Source of the DNA: Geobacter sp.
Lineage (GTDB): Bacteria; Desulfobacterota; Desulfuromonadia; Geobacterales; Pseudopelobacteraceae
Direction of reading: 5' to 3'
DNA length: 64,000 nt
Assembly (NCBI GenBank): GCA_009684515.1
Contig: WKKS01000001.1
Span: forward strand, 868,001-932,000
Positions 26,650 through 35,188 of this stretch are shown in pieces. Position numbers and translations under genes: made by a program. The first letter of the stretch is position 1. Each line of letters opens with the position of its first letter. The notes under the pieces were generated by a model that searched no databases, was not told the origin of the DNA, and worked only from the letters and a program-made list of their open reading frames with translations.

Positions 26650-27516
26650 GTGCCGGATATAGCAATAACTCCTCCTGAATCAGCCAGCAATTCCCCCGGC
26701 GCAATTTTAAAGCGTTGCCGGGAATATCACGCCTTGTCACTCGAGGATGCGGCTGAAACCACCAAGATCGGTATCTCATATCTCAAAGCCCTGGAAGAGG
26801 ATCAAACTCAGGAGTTTGCCAATCTGGCTTATCTGAAAGGTTTTCTTCGAATTTATGCAGCATACCTTGGTTTGAACTCCGACGACATGGCCCGGATGTA
26901 CGATAAACAGGGCGGCGTAAAAAGTGAAGATACCGCCGACCAAGTTTGCGCGACTGATGCCGGACGCCCGGCACGCCGCCTGGTGTCACTCAAAAAACTC
27001 GTCCTGCCCGCTTTTTTACTGCTGCTGATTATACTGACAGCCACTTTTTTCAAACCCCAGACTCCTTCCATTGTCCGGCCAGCGCAACCTCAACCCGTTA
27101 CTGTTCCGGTGGCACCAAGCGCTCCTGTCCAGCAAATTATCTCGTCCGCAAAACCCAAACCGGCACCCGCGAAGATTGCGGAACAACCAACTGCGAGCGA
27201 ACCGGACACAGCAAAAGTCAATGACAAGCCAGCGCCTCCCAAGCGCCCCGCAGATACAGCTGCCAAAGGCTTCGTGCTTAAGATAAGAGTCATTCAAAAT
27301 GGCTTCATGACTGTCACAGTTGATGGTTCGTCACCACAGTACTACGACCTTAATGTTGGCGACCTCATCGAATGGAAAGCAGAAAAAGGCGTTGCTATCG
27401 ACGCGAGCAATGCTGGCGGGATTGAAATTGAATTAAACGGAAAACCATACAAACAGCTCGGCTCACCAGGTAAGCCGGCATATGTGGAGCTTGATGCAGA
27501 TGGTATTAAGCCCTGA
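26650..27516 (+). CDS. RodZ-like membrane protein with N-terminal HTH
   Basis: 288 residues, GTG start preceded by GAGGG. Residues 17-80 are an HTH_25 helix-turn-helix (AILKRCREYHALSLEDAAET). A transmembrane segment lies at about residues 117-136 (KKLVLPAFLLLLIILTATFF), followed by a Pro/Ala-rich periplasmic linker. A C-terminal DUF4115 domain (LKIRVIQNGFMTVTVDGSSP) ends the protein. This is the architecture of RodZ, which links MreB to the cell envelope. It follows the TPR gene closely. Confidence 0.85.
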   Translation: MPDIAITPPESASNSPGAILKRCREYHALSLEDAAETTKIGISYLKALEEDQTQEFANLAYLKGFLRIYAAYLGLNSDDMARMYDKQGGVKSEDTADQVCATDAGRPARRLVSLKKLVLPAFLLLLIILTATFFKPQTPSIVRPAQPQPVTVPVAPSAPVQQIISSAKPKPAPAKIAEQPTASEPDTAKVNDKPAPPKRPADTAAKGFVLKIRVIQNGFMTVTVDGSSPQYYDLNVGDLIEWKAEKGVAIDASNAGGIEIELNGKPYKQLGSPGKPAYVELDADGIKP

Positions 27517-27609
27517 AATCATCATCCTGTAACCAATTCACTGTAAAACAGGTTCTCCCCCAACAAGTACAATTATCAATTTGCAGACCTGATTTATTCG
27601 GCTCGCAAC

Positions 27610-27637
27610 TTGACACTCCCCCCCCCGGTGCTAGACT
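27610..27637 (+). promoter_or_regulatory. Sigma-70 promoter candidate before the receiver gene
   Basis: TTGACA, 16 bases (which include a run of nine C), TAGACT. The receiver gene starts 34 bases after the -10. Confidence 0.45.
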
Positions 27638-27670
27638 TCATTCACTTGAAGATCTACTACGGGGGCGGAT

Positions 27671-28048
27671 GTGTCGGCAACTAAGCGAATATTGATTGTG
27701 GATGACGAGGAGAATGCCCGTGAGGCGCTTTCCAAGATTCTCACTCACGACGGATACGACGTCTACTCGGCGGCCAATGGTGTAGAGGCACTGAATTTCC
27801 TTCGGGGTCGGCAGGTAGACCTGATTATTACTGACATCAACATGCCGGAGATGAACGGACTGATGTTCCTGCGTGAACTTAACCGCAGTTACCCTGAAAG
27901 CAATGTCATCATGATCACCGCCTACGGAGAGGTCGAATCGTATCTCGAAGCCATGAACCTGGGAGCGTTTGAATATATAAACAAACCGATCAGATACGAC
28001 GATCTGAAAAAAATCATAAATAAGATCTTAAAAACTGATCAAAATTAA
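27671..28048 (+). CDS. Single-domain response regulator (CheY-like)
   Basis: 125 residues, GTG start with GGGGG-rich RBS 4 or so bases away. Receiver motifs are complete: DDEE near residue 11, phospho-acceptor Asp in DLIITDINMPEMNG, Thr in MITAYGE and Lys in INKPIRYDD. No output domain. It is followed by a universal stress protein and a hybrid-like sensor kinase, which may be the partner. The role of the phosphorylated form is unknown. Confidence 0.95.
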   Translation: MSATKRILIVDDEENAREALSKILTHDGYDVYSAANGVEALNFLRGRQVDLIITDINMPEMNGLMFLRELNRSYPESNVIMITAYGEVESYLEAMNLGAFEYINKPIRYDDLKKIINKILKTDQN

Positions 28049-28072
28049 TTACATCAGAAGGGGGATCATACC

Positions 28073-28522
28073 GTGAAACCATTTGAAAAAATTCTTACAG
28101 CAATTGATTTTTCTGAAAACTCCGAGTTCGCCTTTGATTACGCGGTAACCATGGCAAAACAGTTTGAATCGGAGCTGACTATCCTGCATGTCATCAATGA
28201 ACCGGTTGACCTGCGCGGTTTTTATGTGCCGCACATCTCCTTCGAGCAGTTGGAGAAGGAGATCGAAGAAGGGGCTGTCAAGATGATGGAAAACTTCTGC
28301 AGCTCCAAACTGGCTTCACTACAGAATTACAAAACGGCTATCGTCTCCGGTATTCCTTACGACGAAATCACCCGAAAGGCCGAAGAGATTGGCGCATCCC
28401 TGATAGTTCTGGGCACGCATGGCCGGACCGGACTGGACCATATTCTCTTCGGCAGCACAGCCGAGCGGGTTGTGCGTTCAGCCAGCTGCCCGGTTATGAC
28501 GATCAGACTGCCATCCGTATAG
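28073..28522 (+). CDS. Universal stress protein (UspA family)
   Basis: 149 residues. N-terminal ILTAIDFSENSEFAFDYAVT and the C-terminal ATP-binding loop GTHGRTGLDHILFGSTAERV (G-2x-G-9x-G-S/T) are both present, so ATP binding is likely. UspA proteins support survival during stress. The spacer to the preceding receiver gene is 24 bases, suggesting an operon. Confidence 0.95.
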   Translation: MKPFEKILTAIDFSENSEFAFDYAVTMAKQFESELTILHVINEPVDLRGFYVPHISFEQLEKEIEEGAVKMMENFCSSKLASLQNYKTAIVSGIPYDEITRKAEEIGASLIVLGTHGRTGLDHILFGSTAERVVRSASCPVMTIRLPSV

Positions 28523-28562
28523 CGGAAGCCACGGCGCCATCACCAAAGCTGATATTCATCCC

Positions 28563-29753
28563 ATGCCAACGGAAAACCAACAACTCGCCGCAAAGGCGAC
28601 CGTCATTATTATCGATGACGATCCTAACATTCTGGAACTTACAGAACTGATTCTGTCCCACAGGGGCTTCAGAGTATTTACTGCGCTTTCTGCATCCGAA
28701 GGTTTCCTCCTTATTGCCAGGCACTCCCCGGAACTGGTTCTGCTCGATTATATGATGCCGGAGGTGGATGGCTTGTCGGCACTGCAACAGATCAGAGCCA
28801 GCTATCCGGCAACATATGTTGTTATATTTACCGGTAAGGGGAGTGAGGAGATCGCCGTTGAGCTGATGAAAAGCGGTGCTTCCGAGTATATCCTCAAGCC
28901 TTTCAACAATCGAAATTTGGTTGAACGGCTCGAAAATATTTTGAGGATCCGGGAAATCGAGCTTAACAATCTCGAACTTCGGCAGGAACATGACCGGTTA
29001 CTGAGAGAAATCGAGCGCTGGAATCAGGATCTTCAAAAACGGGTCCGTGAAAAAACCGTCGCGCTTCAGGCTGCTCAGAATGAAATAGTCCAATCGGAAA
29101 AGCTGGCGGCGCTTGGTTATCTCTCAGCCGGAATGGCTCATGAAATCCGCAACCCGCTGAACTCGATCTCCCTGTTTGTCCAACTGATGCGCCAAAACAC
29201 CCACGATCCGGATCAACTTGAATATCAATCAAAAATTCTGAAAGAGATCGACCGGGTGGATTCCATCGTCCGCAAGCTTCTGGACGCTTCCAAACGTACC
29301 CGGACCATAACTTCGGACGTACAGTTGGACCGGGTCATAGATTCTGCTTTGGAAGTATTCGCTCCCCAGATTGAAACCAGGAAGATTCTGGTTGAGCGAC
29401 GTTATTGCGCCGGACCTTCACCCATAAAAGCCGATTCCTCCGAACTTGAGCAGATTTTTACCAACCTGTTTCTGAACGCTCTGGATGTCATGGCTCAGGG
29501 AGGTCGCCTTGACATTGAAATTACTGAAGAAAGCAGGCGGGTTGTCGTCAGGGTTGGCGACAGCGGCAGCGGAATTCCCGAAGAAATACTTCCCAACGTA
29601 TTCGAGCCGTTTTTCAGCACCAAGTCAAGCGGTACCGGCATGGGACTCCCAGTGGCTCAAAGGATCGCGCACATCTATGACGGCAGCATGCTGGTCGAAA
29701 GCACCTCACCGGCCGGGACGGTTTTCCGCCTGGAGTTTCCGATCTTCATTTGA
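28563..29753 (+). CDS. Receiver-histidine kinase (atypical sensor kinase)
   Basis: 396 residues. N-terminal receiver (IIIDDDPNILELTELILSHR, acceptor Asp in LVLLDYMMPEVDG), coiled coil to about residue 170, then HisKA with H box AHEIRNPLNSISLFVQLM and a HATPase domain (N box NLFLNALDVM, G boxes DSGSGIPEE and SGTGMGLPVA). There is no membrane segment and no sensor domain apart from the receiver. It is therefore a cytoplasmic kinase probably switched by another kinase through its own receiver. RBS is weak. It precedes a lone receiver gene. Confidence 0.93.
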   Translation: MPTENQQLAAKATVIIIDDDPNILELTELILSHRGFRVFTALSASEGFLLIARHSPELVLLDYMMPEVDGLSALQQIRASYPATYVVIFTGKGSEEIAVELMKSGASEYILKPFNNRNLVERLENILRIREIELNNLELRQEHDRLLREIERWNQDLQKRVREKTVALQAAQNEIVQSEKLAALGYLSAGMAHEIRNPLNSISLFVQLMRQNTHDPDQLEYQSKILKEIDRVDSIVRKLLDASKRTRTITSDVQLDRVIDSALEVFAPQIETRKILVERRYCAGPSPIKADSSELEQIFTNLFLNALDVMAQGGRLDIEITEESRRVVVRVGDSGSGIPEEILPNVFEPFFSTKSSGTGMGLPVAQRIAHIYDGSMLVESTSPAGTVFRLEFPIFI

Positions 29754-29839
29754 AACTTTTTCTCTCTTTTGTTTATGGATGATGTGGTGTACTATTTTCT
29801 AAACTCATTAAAATTCGCACGGGACAACCGCTAATCACC

Positions 29840-30238
29840 ATGGATGAAATTCGTGGAAAAATCCTGATAATTGACGACGATCCGTTTTTTTTGAAGGTGT
29901 TGACTGACAACTTCAGGGATAACGGTTTTACCGTTATTAACGCTAATGACGGTGTCGAAGGGGTCAAGGCCTATCTGGAAAACGCCCCGGATGCCGTTAT
30001 ATCCGACCTGGTCATGCCTCGCATGGGTGGCGTCAGCACCTGCATGGAGATCGGCCGACTGGCGGGAGAAACCCCGCCCATTATCGTCCTGTTAACCTCC
30101 ATGTTTCAGGAGTCGCCCCATGAACACGATACCCCGGAGATGGGGGCTAAGGTCCATATTCCCAAATCCACCCGACCGGTGGACATTGTCATAATCGTCG
30201 AACAGCTCCTGGAGCGGAAAAAGTACCAGCAAACCTGA
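29840..30238 (+). CDS. Single-domain response regulator
   Basis: 132 residues. Acid pocket ILIIDDDPFFLKVLTDNFRD, acceptor Asp in DAVISDLVMPRMGG, Thr/Ser in VLLTSMFQ, Lys in HIPKSTRPVD. It lacks an output domain. It may receive phosphate from the sensor kinase 86 bases upstream. The FAD dehydrogenase gene starts 4 bases after its stop, so the two are co-transcribed. Confidence 0.92.
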   Translation: MDEIRGKILIIDDDPFFLKVLTDNFRDNGFTVINANDGVEGVKAYLENAPDAVISDLVMPRMGGVSTCMEIGRLAGETPPIIVLLTSMFQESPHEHDTPEMGAKVHIPKSTRPVDIVIIVEQLLERKKYQQT

Positions 30239-30242
30239 TCAT

Positions 30243-31820
30243 ATGCCTTTTATCTATCGTAACCTGACACTCTCCCCCAGCGACAATGAAGAATCCCTGC
30301 CGGAAATTCTGGCTGCAAAGCTGGCTTTACCGGTCACAGCCCTGCGTGATGTCCACATTATCCGCAAAGCGGTCGATGCCAGAAAGAAGCAAAACATCAA
30401 ACTGGTTTACACCCTCTCCTTTAACGCCGACAGCAGCCTGCAAAATAGATTTCGCGAAAATGCCTCGCTGGAATGGCAACCGGACGTTTTACAGCAGCCG
30501 ATAGCTCCGGTAAAGTCGCAAAAGCGTATCGTCGTAGTCGGCAGCGGCCCAGCCGGACTGTTTGCAGCGCTCCGGCTGGCAGAGTATGGCTTGACCGCCA
30601 CCATCATCGAGAGGGGAGAACCGGTGGAACGCAGGGCGCTGGCTGTCCAGCGCTTCTGGAAAGACGGTATTCTCGACCCGGAAAGCAACGTTCAGTTTGG
30701 TGAAGGGGGAGCCGGAACTTTTTCCGACGGCAAGCTGACCTCCCGCTCAAAAGACGGGCTTGTTCCGTGGGTTCTGGAACAGCTGGTCAGATTTGGCGCT
30801 CAGCCGGAAATCCGTTATCTGGGCAAACCTCATATCGGCACTGACCGCCTCAGAAACGTCGTCAGCGCCATCCGCCAGTATTTGCTTGGACGAGGCTTCA
30901 CGATCCGCTTCAACTGCCGCATGACCGATATGAACAGCAGCGGCGGCAAGATTGTGTCGTTAACCGTCAACAACAGTGAAGAGCTGCCCTGCGACCAGTT
31001 GATCCTGGCAACCGGACACAGCGCCCGCGATATCTACGAACTGCTCGAACGCCGTCAGGTCCCGTTGCAGAGAAAACCGTTCGCCATGGGCTTGCGGGTG
31101 GAGCATCCCCAGGAACTGATCGACCGCATCCAGTATGGCACGGCCAGACATCCCAATCTGCCGGTGGCCGATTATGCGGTCACCTGGAACAACAGCAGCA
31201 GCGGGCGCAGCGCCTATTCATTCTGCATGTGCCCGGGCGGGGTCGTTGTGGGCGGGGCATCGGAGCTCGGCGGTGTCGTGACAAACGGCATGAGCGGCCA
31301 GCTGCGCAACTCTCCGTTTGCCAACAGCGCCCTGGTGGTAAATATCCGGGAGGAAGATTTCGAGGGAAGCGGCCCGCTGGGGGGGATTCACCTTCAGCGA
31401 AGATGGGAACGGAAAGCATTTGAGGCGGGTGGGGGCGGATATCGTGCTCCGGCCCAGAATCTGCTCGATTTCCTTGGGCTCCCCGGAAAAGGGGCTGTCA
31501 AAACCAGCTACCGCCCCGGTATCTGCGAGACAGATCTAAGCAAGGTTCTGCCTCCATTTGTAACCGACACCCTGCGGGAGGGCATTAAGGATTTCGAACG
31601 CAGAATGAGGGGCTTTGTGACTGCCGAGGCGACACTGGTCGGCATCGAATCACGCACCTCGGCGCCGGTGAGGATTCTTCGTGATGCGAACTCTGAATCA
31701 CCCTCGCTGAATGGACTCTATCCGGCCGGGGAGGGTGCCGGATATGCCGGAGGGATCATGAGCTCGGCCGTTGACGGCATCAAGATCGCCGATATTATCG
31801 CCGGACGGCTGGCAGTTTAA
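30243..31820 (+). CDS. FAD-dependent dehydrogenase of the COG2509 type
   Basis: 525 residues. A short N-terminal domain (about 85 residues) precedes the dinucleotide-binding motif VVVGSGPAGLFAALRLAEYG. The family block NVQFGEGGAGTFSDGKLTSR follows. The C-terminal GEGAGYAGGIMSSAVDGIKI is the second FAD-binding region. These are conserved proteins related to glutathione-reductase/succinate-dehydrogenase-like flavoproteins; the substrate is not known. The stop shares the palindrome TTAA with the converging hemerythrin gene. Confidence 0.9.
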   Translation: MPFIYRNLTLSPSDNEESLPEILAAKLALPVTALRDVHIIRKAVDARKKQNIKLVYTLSFNADSSLQNRFRENASLEWQPDVLQQPIAPVKSQKRIVVVGSGPAGLFAALRLAEYGLTATIIERGEPVERRALAVQRFWKDGILDPESNVQFGEGGAGTFSDGKLTSRSKDGLVPWVLEQLVRFGAQPEIRYLGKPHIGTDRLRNVVSAIRQYLLGRGFTIRFNCRMTDMNSSGGKIVSLTVNNSEELPCDQLILATGHSARDIYELLERRQVPLQRKPFAMGLRVEHPQELIDRIQYGTARHPNLPVADYAVTWNNSSSGRSAYSFCMCPGGVVVGGASELGGVVTNGMSGQLRNSPFANSALVVNIREEDFEGSGPLGGIHLQRRWERKAFEAGGGGYRAPAQNLLDFLGLPGKGAVKTSYRPGICETDLSKVLPPFVTDTLREGIKDFERRMRGFVTAEATLVGIESRTSAPVRILRDANSESPSLNGLYPAGEGAGYAGGIMSSAVDGIKIADIIAGRLAV

Positions 31821-32224
31821 ATCGCCAGGTTCTGCTTCTGCATAAAGCGGCTGTAATTCTGATCAGTTCCCTTGATGTGACAAATCAGCCAGTCCACCAG
31901 AAAATCCAGTATCGTTTCACTCATCTGGTGCCCATCGATAAACTCGACCTGAATATGCCTCAGACGATCGACAAACTGATCATGCTCCTTACGGTGCGCA
32001 ATCAGCCTGGGATAGTCGCAGGACATCATCAACTGCTCTTCGGCAGTAAAATGTTCGGTAACATAAGTGATCAGATTCCAGATCACATCGTTCACCGCTT
32101 CCGACCCGTCTCCACGTTGGACGGCTTCATTCAGCGTGTTTACCCACTCAAAAAGCGCCTGATGCTGCTTGTCGATTGCCGGAATTCCCAGCTCAATGCT
32201 GGCTTCCCATTCAAATTTGACCAT
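31817..32224 (-). CDS. Bacteriohemerythrin
   Basis: 135 residues, single domain. Iron ligands as expected: His21 in DKQHQALF, His58 and Glu62 in TEHFTAEEQLM, His77 and His81 in AHRKEHDQF, and the last His/Asp in HIKGTDQ. The di-iron site binds O2 reversibly and could store, deliver or sense oxygen in a microaerophile or anaerobe. It starts 12 bases after the M16 peptidase gene and closes the lon-mla operon. Confidence 0.95.
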   Translation of the reverse strand: MVKFEWEASIELGIPAIDKQHQALFEWVNTLNEAVQRGDGSEAVNDVIWNLITYVTEHFTAEEQLMMSCDYPRLIAHRKEHDQFVDRLRHIQVEFIDGHQMSETILDFLVDWLICHIKGTDQNYSRFMQKQNLAI

Positions 32225-32235
32225 TCCTGATCACC

Positions 32236-33663
32236 TCATTTTGCAGGATTCATCTTCAGATCCAATTCCCTCACGGTTCCTTGCGATGAGAGCGGCTTGT
32301 CAAACCTGGCAGCGTCCCCTACCACAACCAGCTTGAACGCTTCCGGTTTCAGATATTTTTGGGCTGCTTTCAGCACATCCTCTTTGGATACCTTGGCTAT
32401 ATTGTCTCGGTATTTATCCAGATAATCTGCCTGATAACCGTAGTATTCCAATCTGGCGCGCTGGGAGACGATCGATGCCGGACTGGTGAATCCGAACATG
32501 AACGAATTGATCATGTATTCCTTGGCGGCCTTCAACTCCTGGTCACTGACCGGTTCCTTTGTCATTTTAGTGATGATTTCTTTCATCAGGTTAATGGCCT
32601 TGATGGTGGACTCAGCTTTGGTTTCGGTCTCGGCGATAAAGCTGCCGCTGAAGAGGCGGCCGATGTCAAAATGGCTGCCGACGCTGTATGCCAACCCCTG
32701 ATTGGTGCGGATTTCCGTCGTCAGGCGCGAGGTGAAACCGCCACCCAGTATATAATCCAGGATTCGCACGGCGTAAAGGTCCGGATTATCCTTGGTCAGC
32801 CCCAGGTGTCCCATCCGGATCACGCTCTGGTTTACATCTTTTTTCGCATATAAGACTTCCGCCAGAAACTCCTGTTTTGGCTGAGGAATCGTCGGCAAGA
32901 CCAACGAATCCTTTTTTGATGCTGTCCCAAAGATTGTATTGAGTTCCTTAATCAGAGCATCTCTCTCGAAATCGCCCGAAACAGCCAGAATCATGTTGTC
33001 CAGCCGATAGAATCGCCGGTGGAAATCAAGCAGATCCTGGCGCTTGATCGAGGCGACCGACTCAAAGGTAGGGACGACTCCCAGCGGGTGGCCGGCATAG
33101 ATGGCCCGCCCGAGCTCTCGCCCGGCGATCTCCTTCGGGTCGTCGTTCTGACGCCTCAACCCTTCAATAACCTGCTTGACTGTTATCTCGATCCGCTTTT
33201 GATTGAAATCAGGCTTGAGCAGCACATCCCTGAATATTTTGACTGTTCGATCAAAGTTTTTAGTCAAGGAGGTCAGCGAGACCGTGCCCATGTCACTGCT
33301 TATGTTGCTTTCCACCGACGACGCCATAAATTCCAGCTCGTCATCCAACTGCTCGGATTTCACGCCGCCGGCCCCGCCGCTCCGCATGACCGTACCTGTG
33401 ATGCTGGCCAGCCCGGACTTGCCGGCCGGGTCATAAACCGAACCGGTGTGGATCATTGCTGTCATGCTGACAATCGGAAGTTCGGTGTCGCGCAGCAGAT
33501 AAACCGGCAGCCCGCACTCCAGAACGATGCGCTCGGCCTTCGGAATTTCAAAAGTCAGGGCAGGAAAACTCATGTTGCGGGGGTTGGCCAGTTTTTGTTC
33601 TCCGGCGAAAGCCGATGTAATCGCAATCAGGATAAAACAGAGGGAGATAATCAGCCTTTTCAT
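32236..33663 (-). CDS. M16-family peptidase, inactive-type subunit
   Basis: 475 residues with a signal peptide (MKRLIISLCFILIAITSAFA). The fold is that of insulinase/pitrilysin proteins (SVYDPAGKSGLASITGTVMR, LAYSVGSHFDIGR). The HxxEH zinc site is absent at the expected place, where the sequence reads GLASITGTVM. In bacterial M16 pairs such a subunit helps substrate binding while the partner carries zinc. The ATG overlaps the partner's stop (ATGA), giving a 1:1 pair in the periplasm. Confidence 0.9.
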   Translation of the reverse strand: MKRLIISLCFILIAITSAFAGEQKLANPRNMSFPALTFEIPKAERIVLECGLPVYLLRDTELPIVSMTAMIHTGSVYDPAGKSGLASITGTVMRSGGAGGVKSEQLDDELEFMASSVESNISSDMGTVSLTSLTKNFDRTVKIFRDVLLKPDFNQKRIEITVKQVIEGLRRQNDDPKEIAGRELGRAIYAGHPLGVVPTFESVASIKRQDLLDFHRRFYRLDNMILAVSGDFERDALIKELNTIFGTASKKDSLVLPTIPQPKQEFLAEVLYAKKDVNQSVIRMGHLGLTKDNPDLYAVRILDYILGGGFTSRLTTEIRTNQGLAYSVGSHFDIGRLFSGSFIAETETKAESTIKAINLMKEIITKMTKEPVSDQELKAAKEYMINSFMFGFTSPASIVSQRARLEYYGYQADYLDKYRDNIAKVSKEDVLKAAQKYLKPEAFKLVVVGDAARFDKPLSSQGTVRELDLKMNPAK

Positions 33664-35171
33664 TTACTTTCCCCTCCCTTTTTTGTGATGAATCCGACCG
33701 TCCGGTTCTCGCGGGTGAAGTACTCCCTGGCAACCCGCTGAATGTCAGCCGGGGTGACCTTGGTAACCTTGTCTCGGTATTCGGTCATGTAGCGCCAGCT
33801 GCCCGCCACCGCTTCATATTCAGTCAGGTTGCGGGCCAGCCCGCCGTTGGTTCCCATGCGGCGGGCCTCTTCATACTCGATTTTGTTGAGAATCCGCTGC
33901 AGGTCACGGGCATCGACCGGCTCGTTTTTCAGCAGCTCCAATTCAGCCAGCAGCGCTTCTTCAACTTCCCTGGCCGTATGCGGTGAGCGCGGGGTGGCAC
34001 TGATCACGAACAGATTGGGAAAGCGGCTGCCGGGAGCATCAAAGGCGCCAATGTCAGTGGCAATCTGCTTTTCAACCACCAGTTTTTTATAGAAGCGTGA
34101 AGTGCGGCCGCTCCCCAGAATCATGTTGATCACATCAAATACATAATCATCCGGATTCGAAATGGCCGGTTTATGAAAGCCGATAATCAAGGTCGGTTCG
34201 GCCTCGGCCAGCATTTCTATGCGCCGCTCGCCAGCTTGTTGGGGTTCCTCGGCTGTAACCGGCGGCAAAGTTTTACCCGGCTTGATGGCTCCGAAATAAC
34301 GCTCGACCATCGCAATGGTGGCCTTGCTGTCAATATCTCCCACAATCGCCACAATGGCGTTGTTGGGCGCATAATAGCTGTGAAAGAACTGCTCGGCCTT
34401 GGTGCGGGTCAGATTCTGTATGTCAGACATCCAGCCGATGGTCGGCTGCCCGTAGGGATGGGCCAGAAAACTGGACGCCACGAAAGTTTCCCAGAGCTTG
34501 CTTTCCGGATCGGCGTCGTAGGAACGGCGGCGTTCCTCCATGACGACCGATCTTTCGGTGTAAAATTCTCGCAACACGGCATTCTGCAGACGGTCTGATT
34601 CAATCGCCGCCCACAGTTCCAGCTTGTTGGAGGGGAGGCTGATCAGGTAAGTGGTCCCGTCGCGGCTGGTAAAGGCGTTGTAACCGACCCCGCCGTTCTT
34701 TGAATAAAGCTCGAAAAATTCATCTTTAATGACGTATTTGGACGCATCCGTCTCCAGACCAGCCAGTTTTTTCTCCAACTCGGCCACCTTGACCTTGTCC
34801 GATTTATCGCGCTTGGTTTTTTCGAGAGTCAACGACTGAGCCGTCTCTTCGATTTTGTCCAGAATCGGCTTTTCTGCAGCATAATCCTTCGTTCCAAGGG
34901 TGGTGGTGCCCTTGAACAGCATATGTTCCAGCAGGTGGGCAATCCCGCGCTCATCGCTCCGTTCATCCACGCTGCCAACCTTGAACCTGATCCAGGCCGA
35001 TACCGTCGGAGAGGTGTGGCGCTCGACCATCAGCAGTTTCATGCCGTTTTTCATGGTATGCTCGACAACCTTGTCCTCCAGCCCTTTTCGAGGCCCGTTC
35101 GAAGGTTCTGCTGCATAAAGCCCGGGGGAAAACAGGCAGAGCATTGCTGCAAATAAAATTATACGTCCCAT
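33660..35171 (-). CDS. M16-family zinc peptidase, active subunit
   Basis: 503 residues with a signal peptide (cleavage near LYAAEP). The zinc motif is HLLEH in GIAHLLEHMLFKGTTTLG; the distal Glu is expected about 75 residues on, in the region around the AAIESDRLQN block. It would cleave unstructured peptides in the periplasm. A Lys-rich helical insertion (residues 110-150) lies between the zinc motif and the distal Glu. It is coupled to the inactive partner gene and follows mlaD by 17 bases. Confidence 0.93.
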   Translation of the reverse strand: MGRIILFAAMLCLFSPGLYAAEPSNGPRKGLEDKVVEHTMKNGMKLLMVERHTSPTVSAWIRFKVGSVDERSDERGIAHLLEHMLFKGTTTLGTKDYAAEKPILDKIEETAQSLTLEKTKRDKSDKVKVAELEKKLAGLETDASKYVIKDEFFELYSKNGGVGYNAFTSRDGTTYLISLPSNKLELWAAIESDRLQNAVLREFYTERSVVMEERRRSYDADPESKLWETFVASSFLAHPYGQPTIGWMSDIQNLTRTKAEQFFHSYYAPNNAIVAIVGDIDSKATIAMVERYFGAIKPGKTLPPVTAEEPQQAGERRIEMLAEAEPTLIIGFHKPAISNPDDYVFDVINMILGSGRTSRFYKKLVVEKQIATDIGAFDAPGSRFPNLFVISATPRSPHTAREVEEALLAELELLKNEPVDARDLQRILNKIEYEEARRMGTNGGLARNLTEYEAVAGSWRYMTEYRDKVTKVTPADIQRVAREYFTRENRTVGFITKKGGESK

Positions 35172-35188
35172 ATTGGATGCTGCTCCTT

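Noticed and set aside
27618-27626. Run of C as a phase-variable tract
   Set aside because: It lies in a promoter spacer; nine bases could slip, but no related contingency gene is seen and one sequence cannot show variation.
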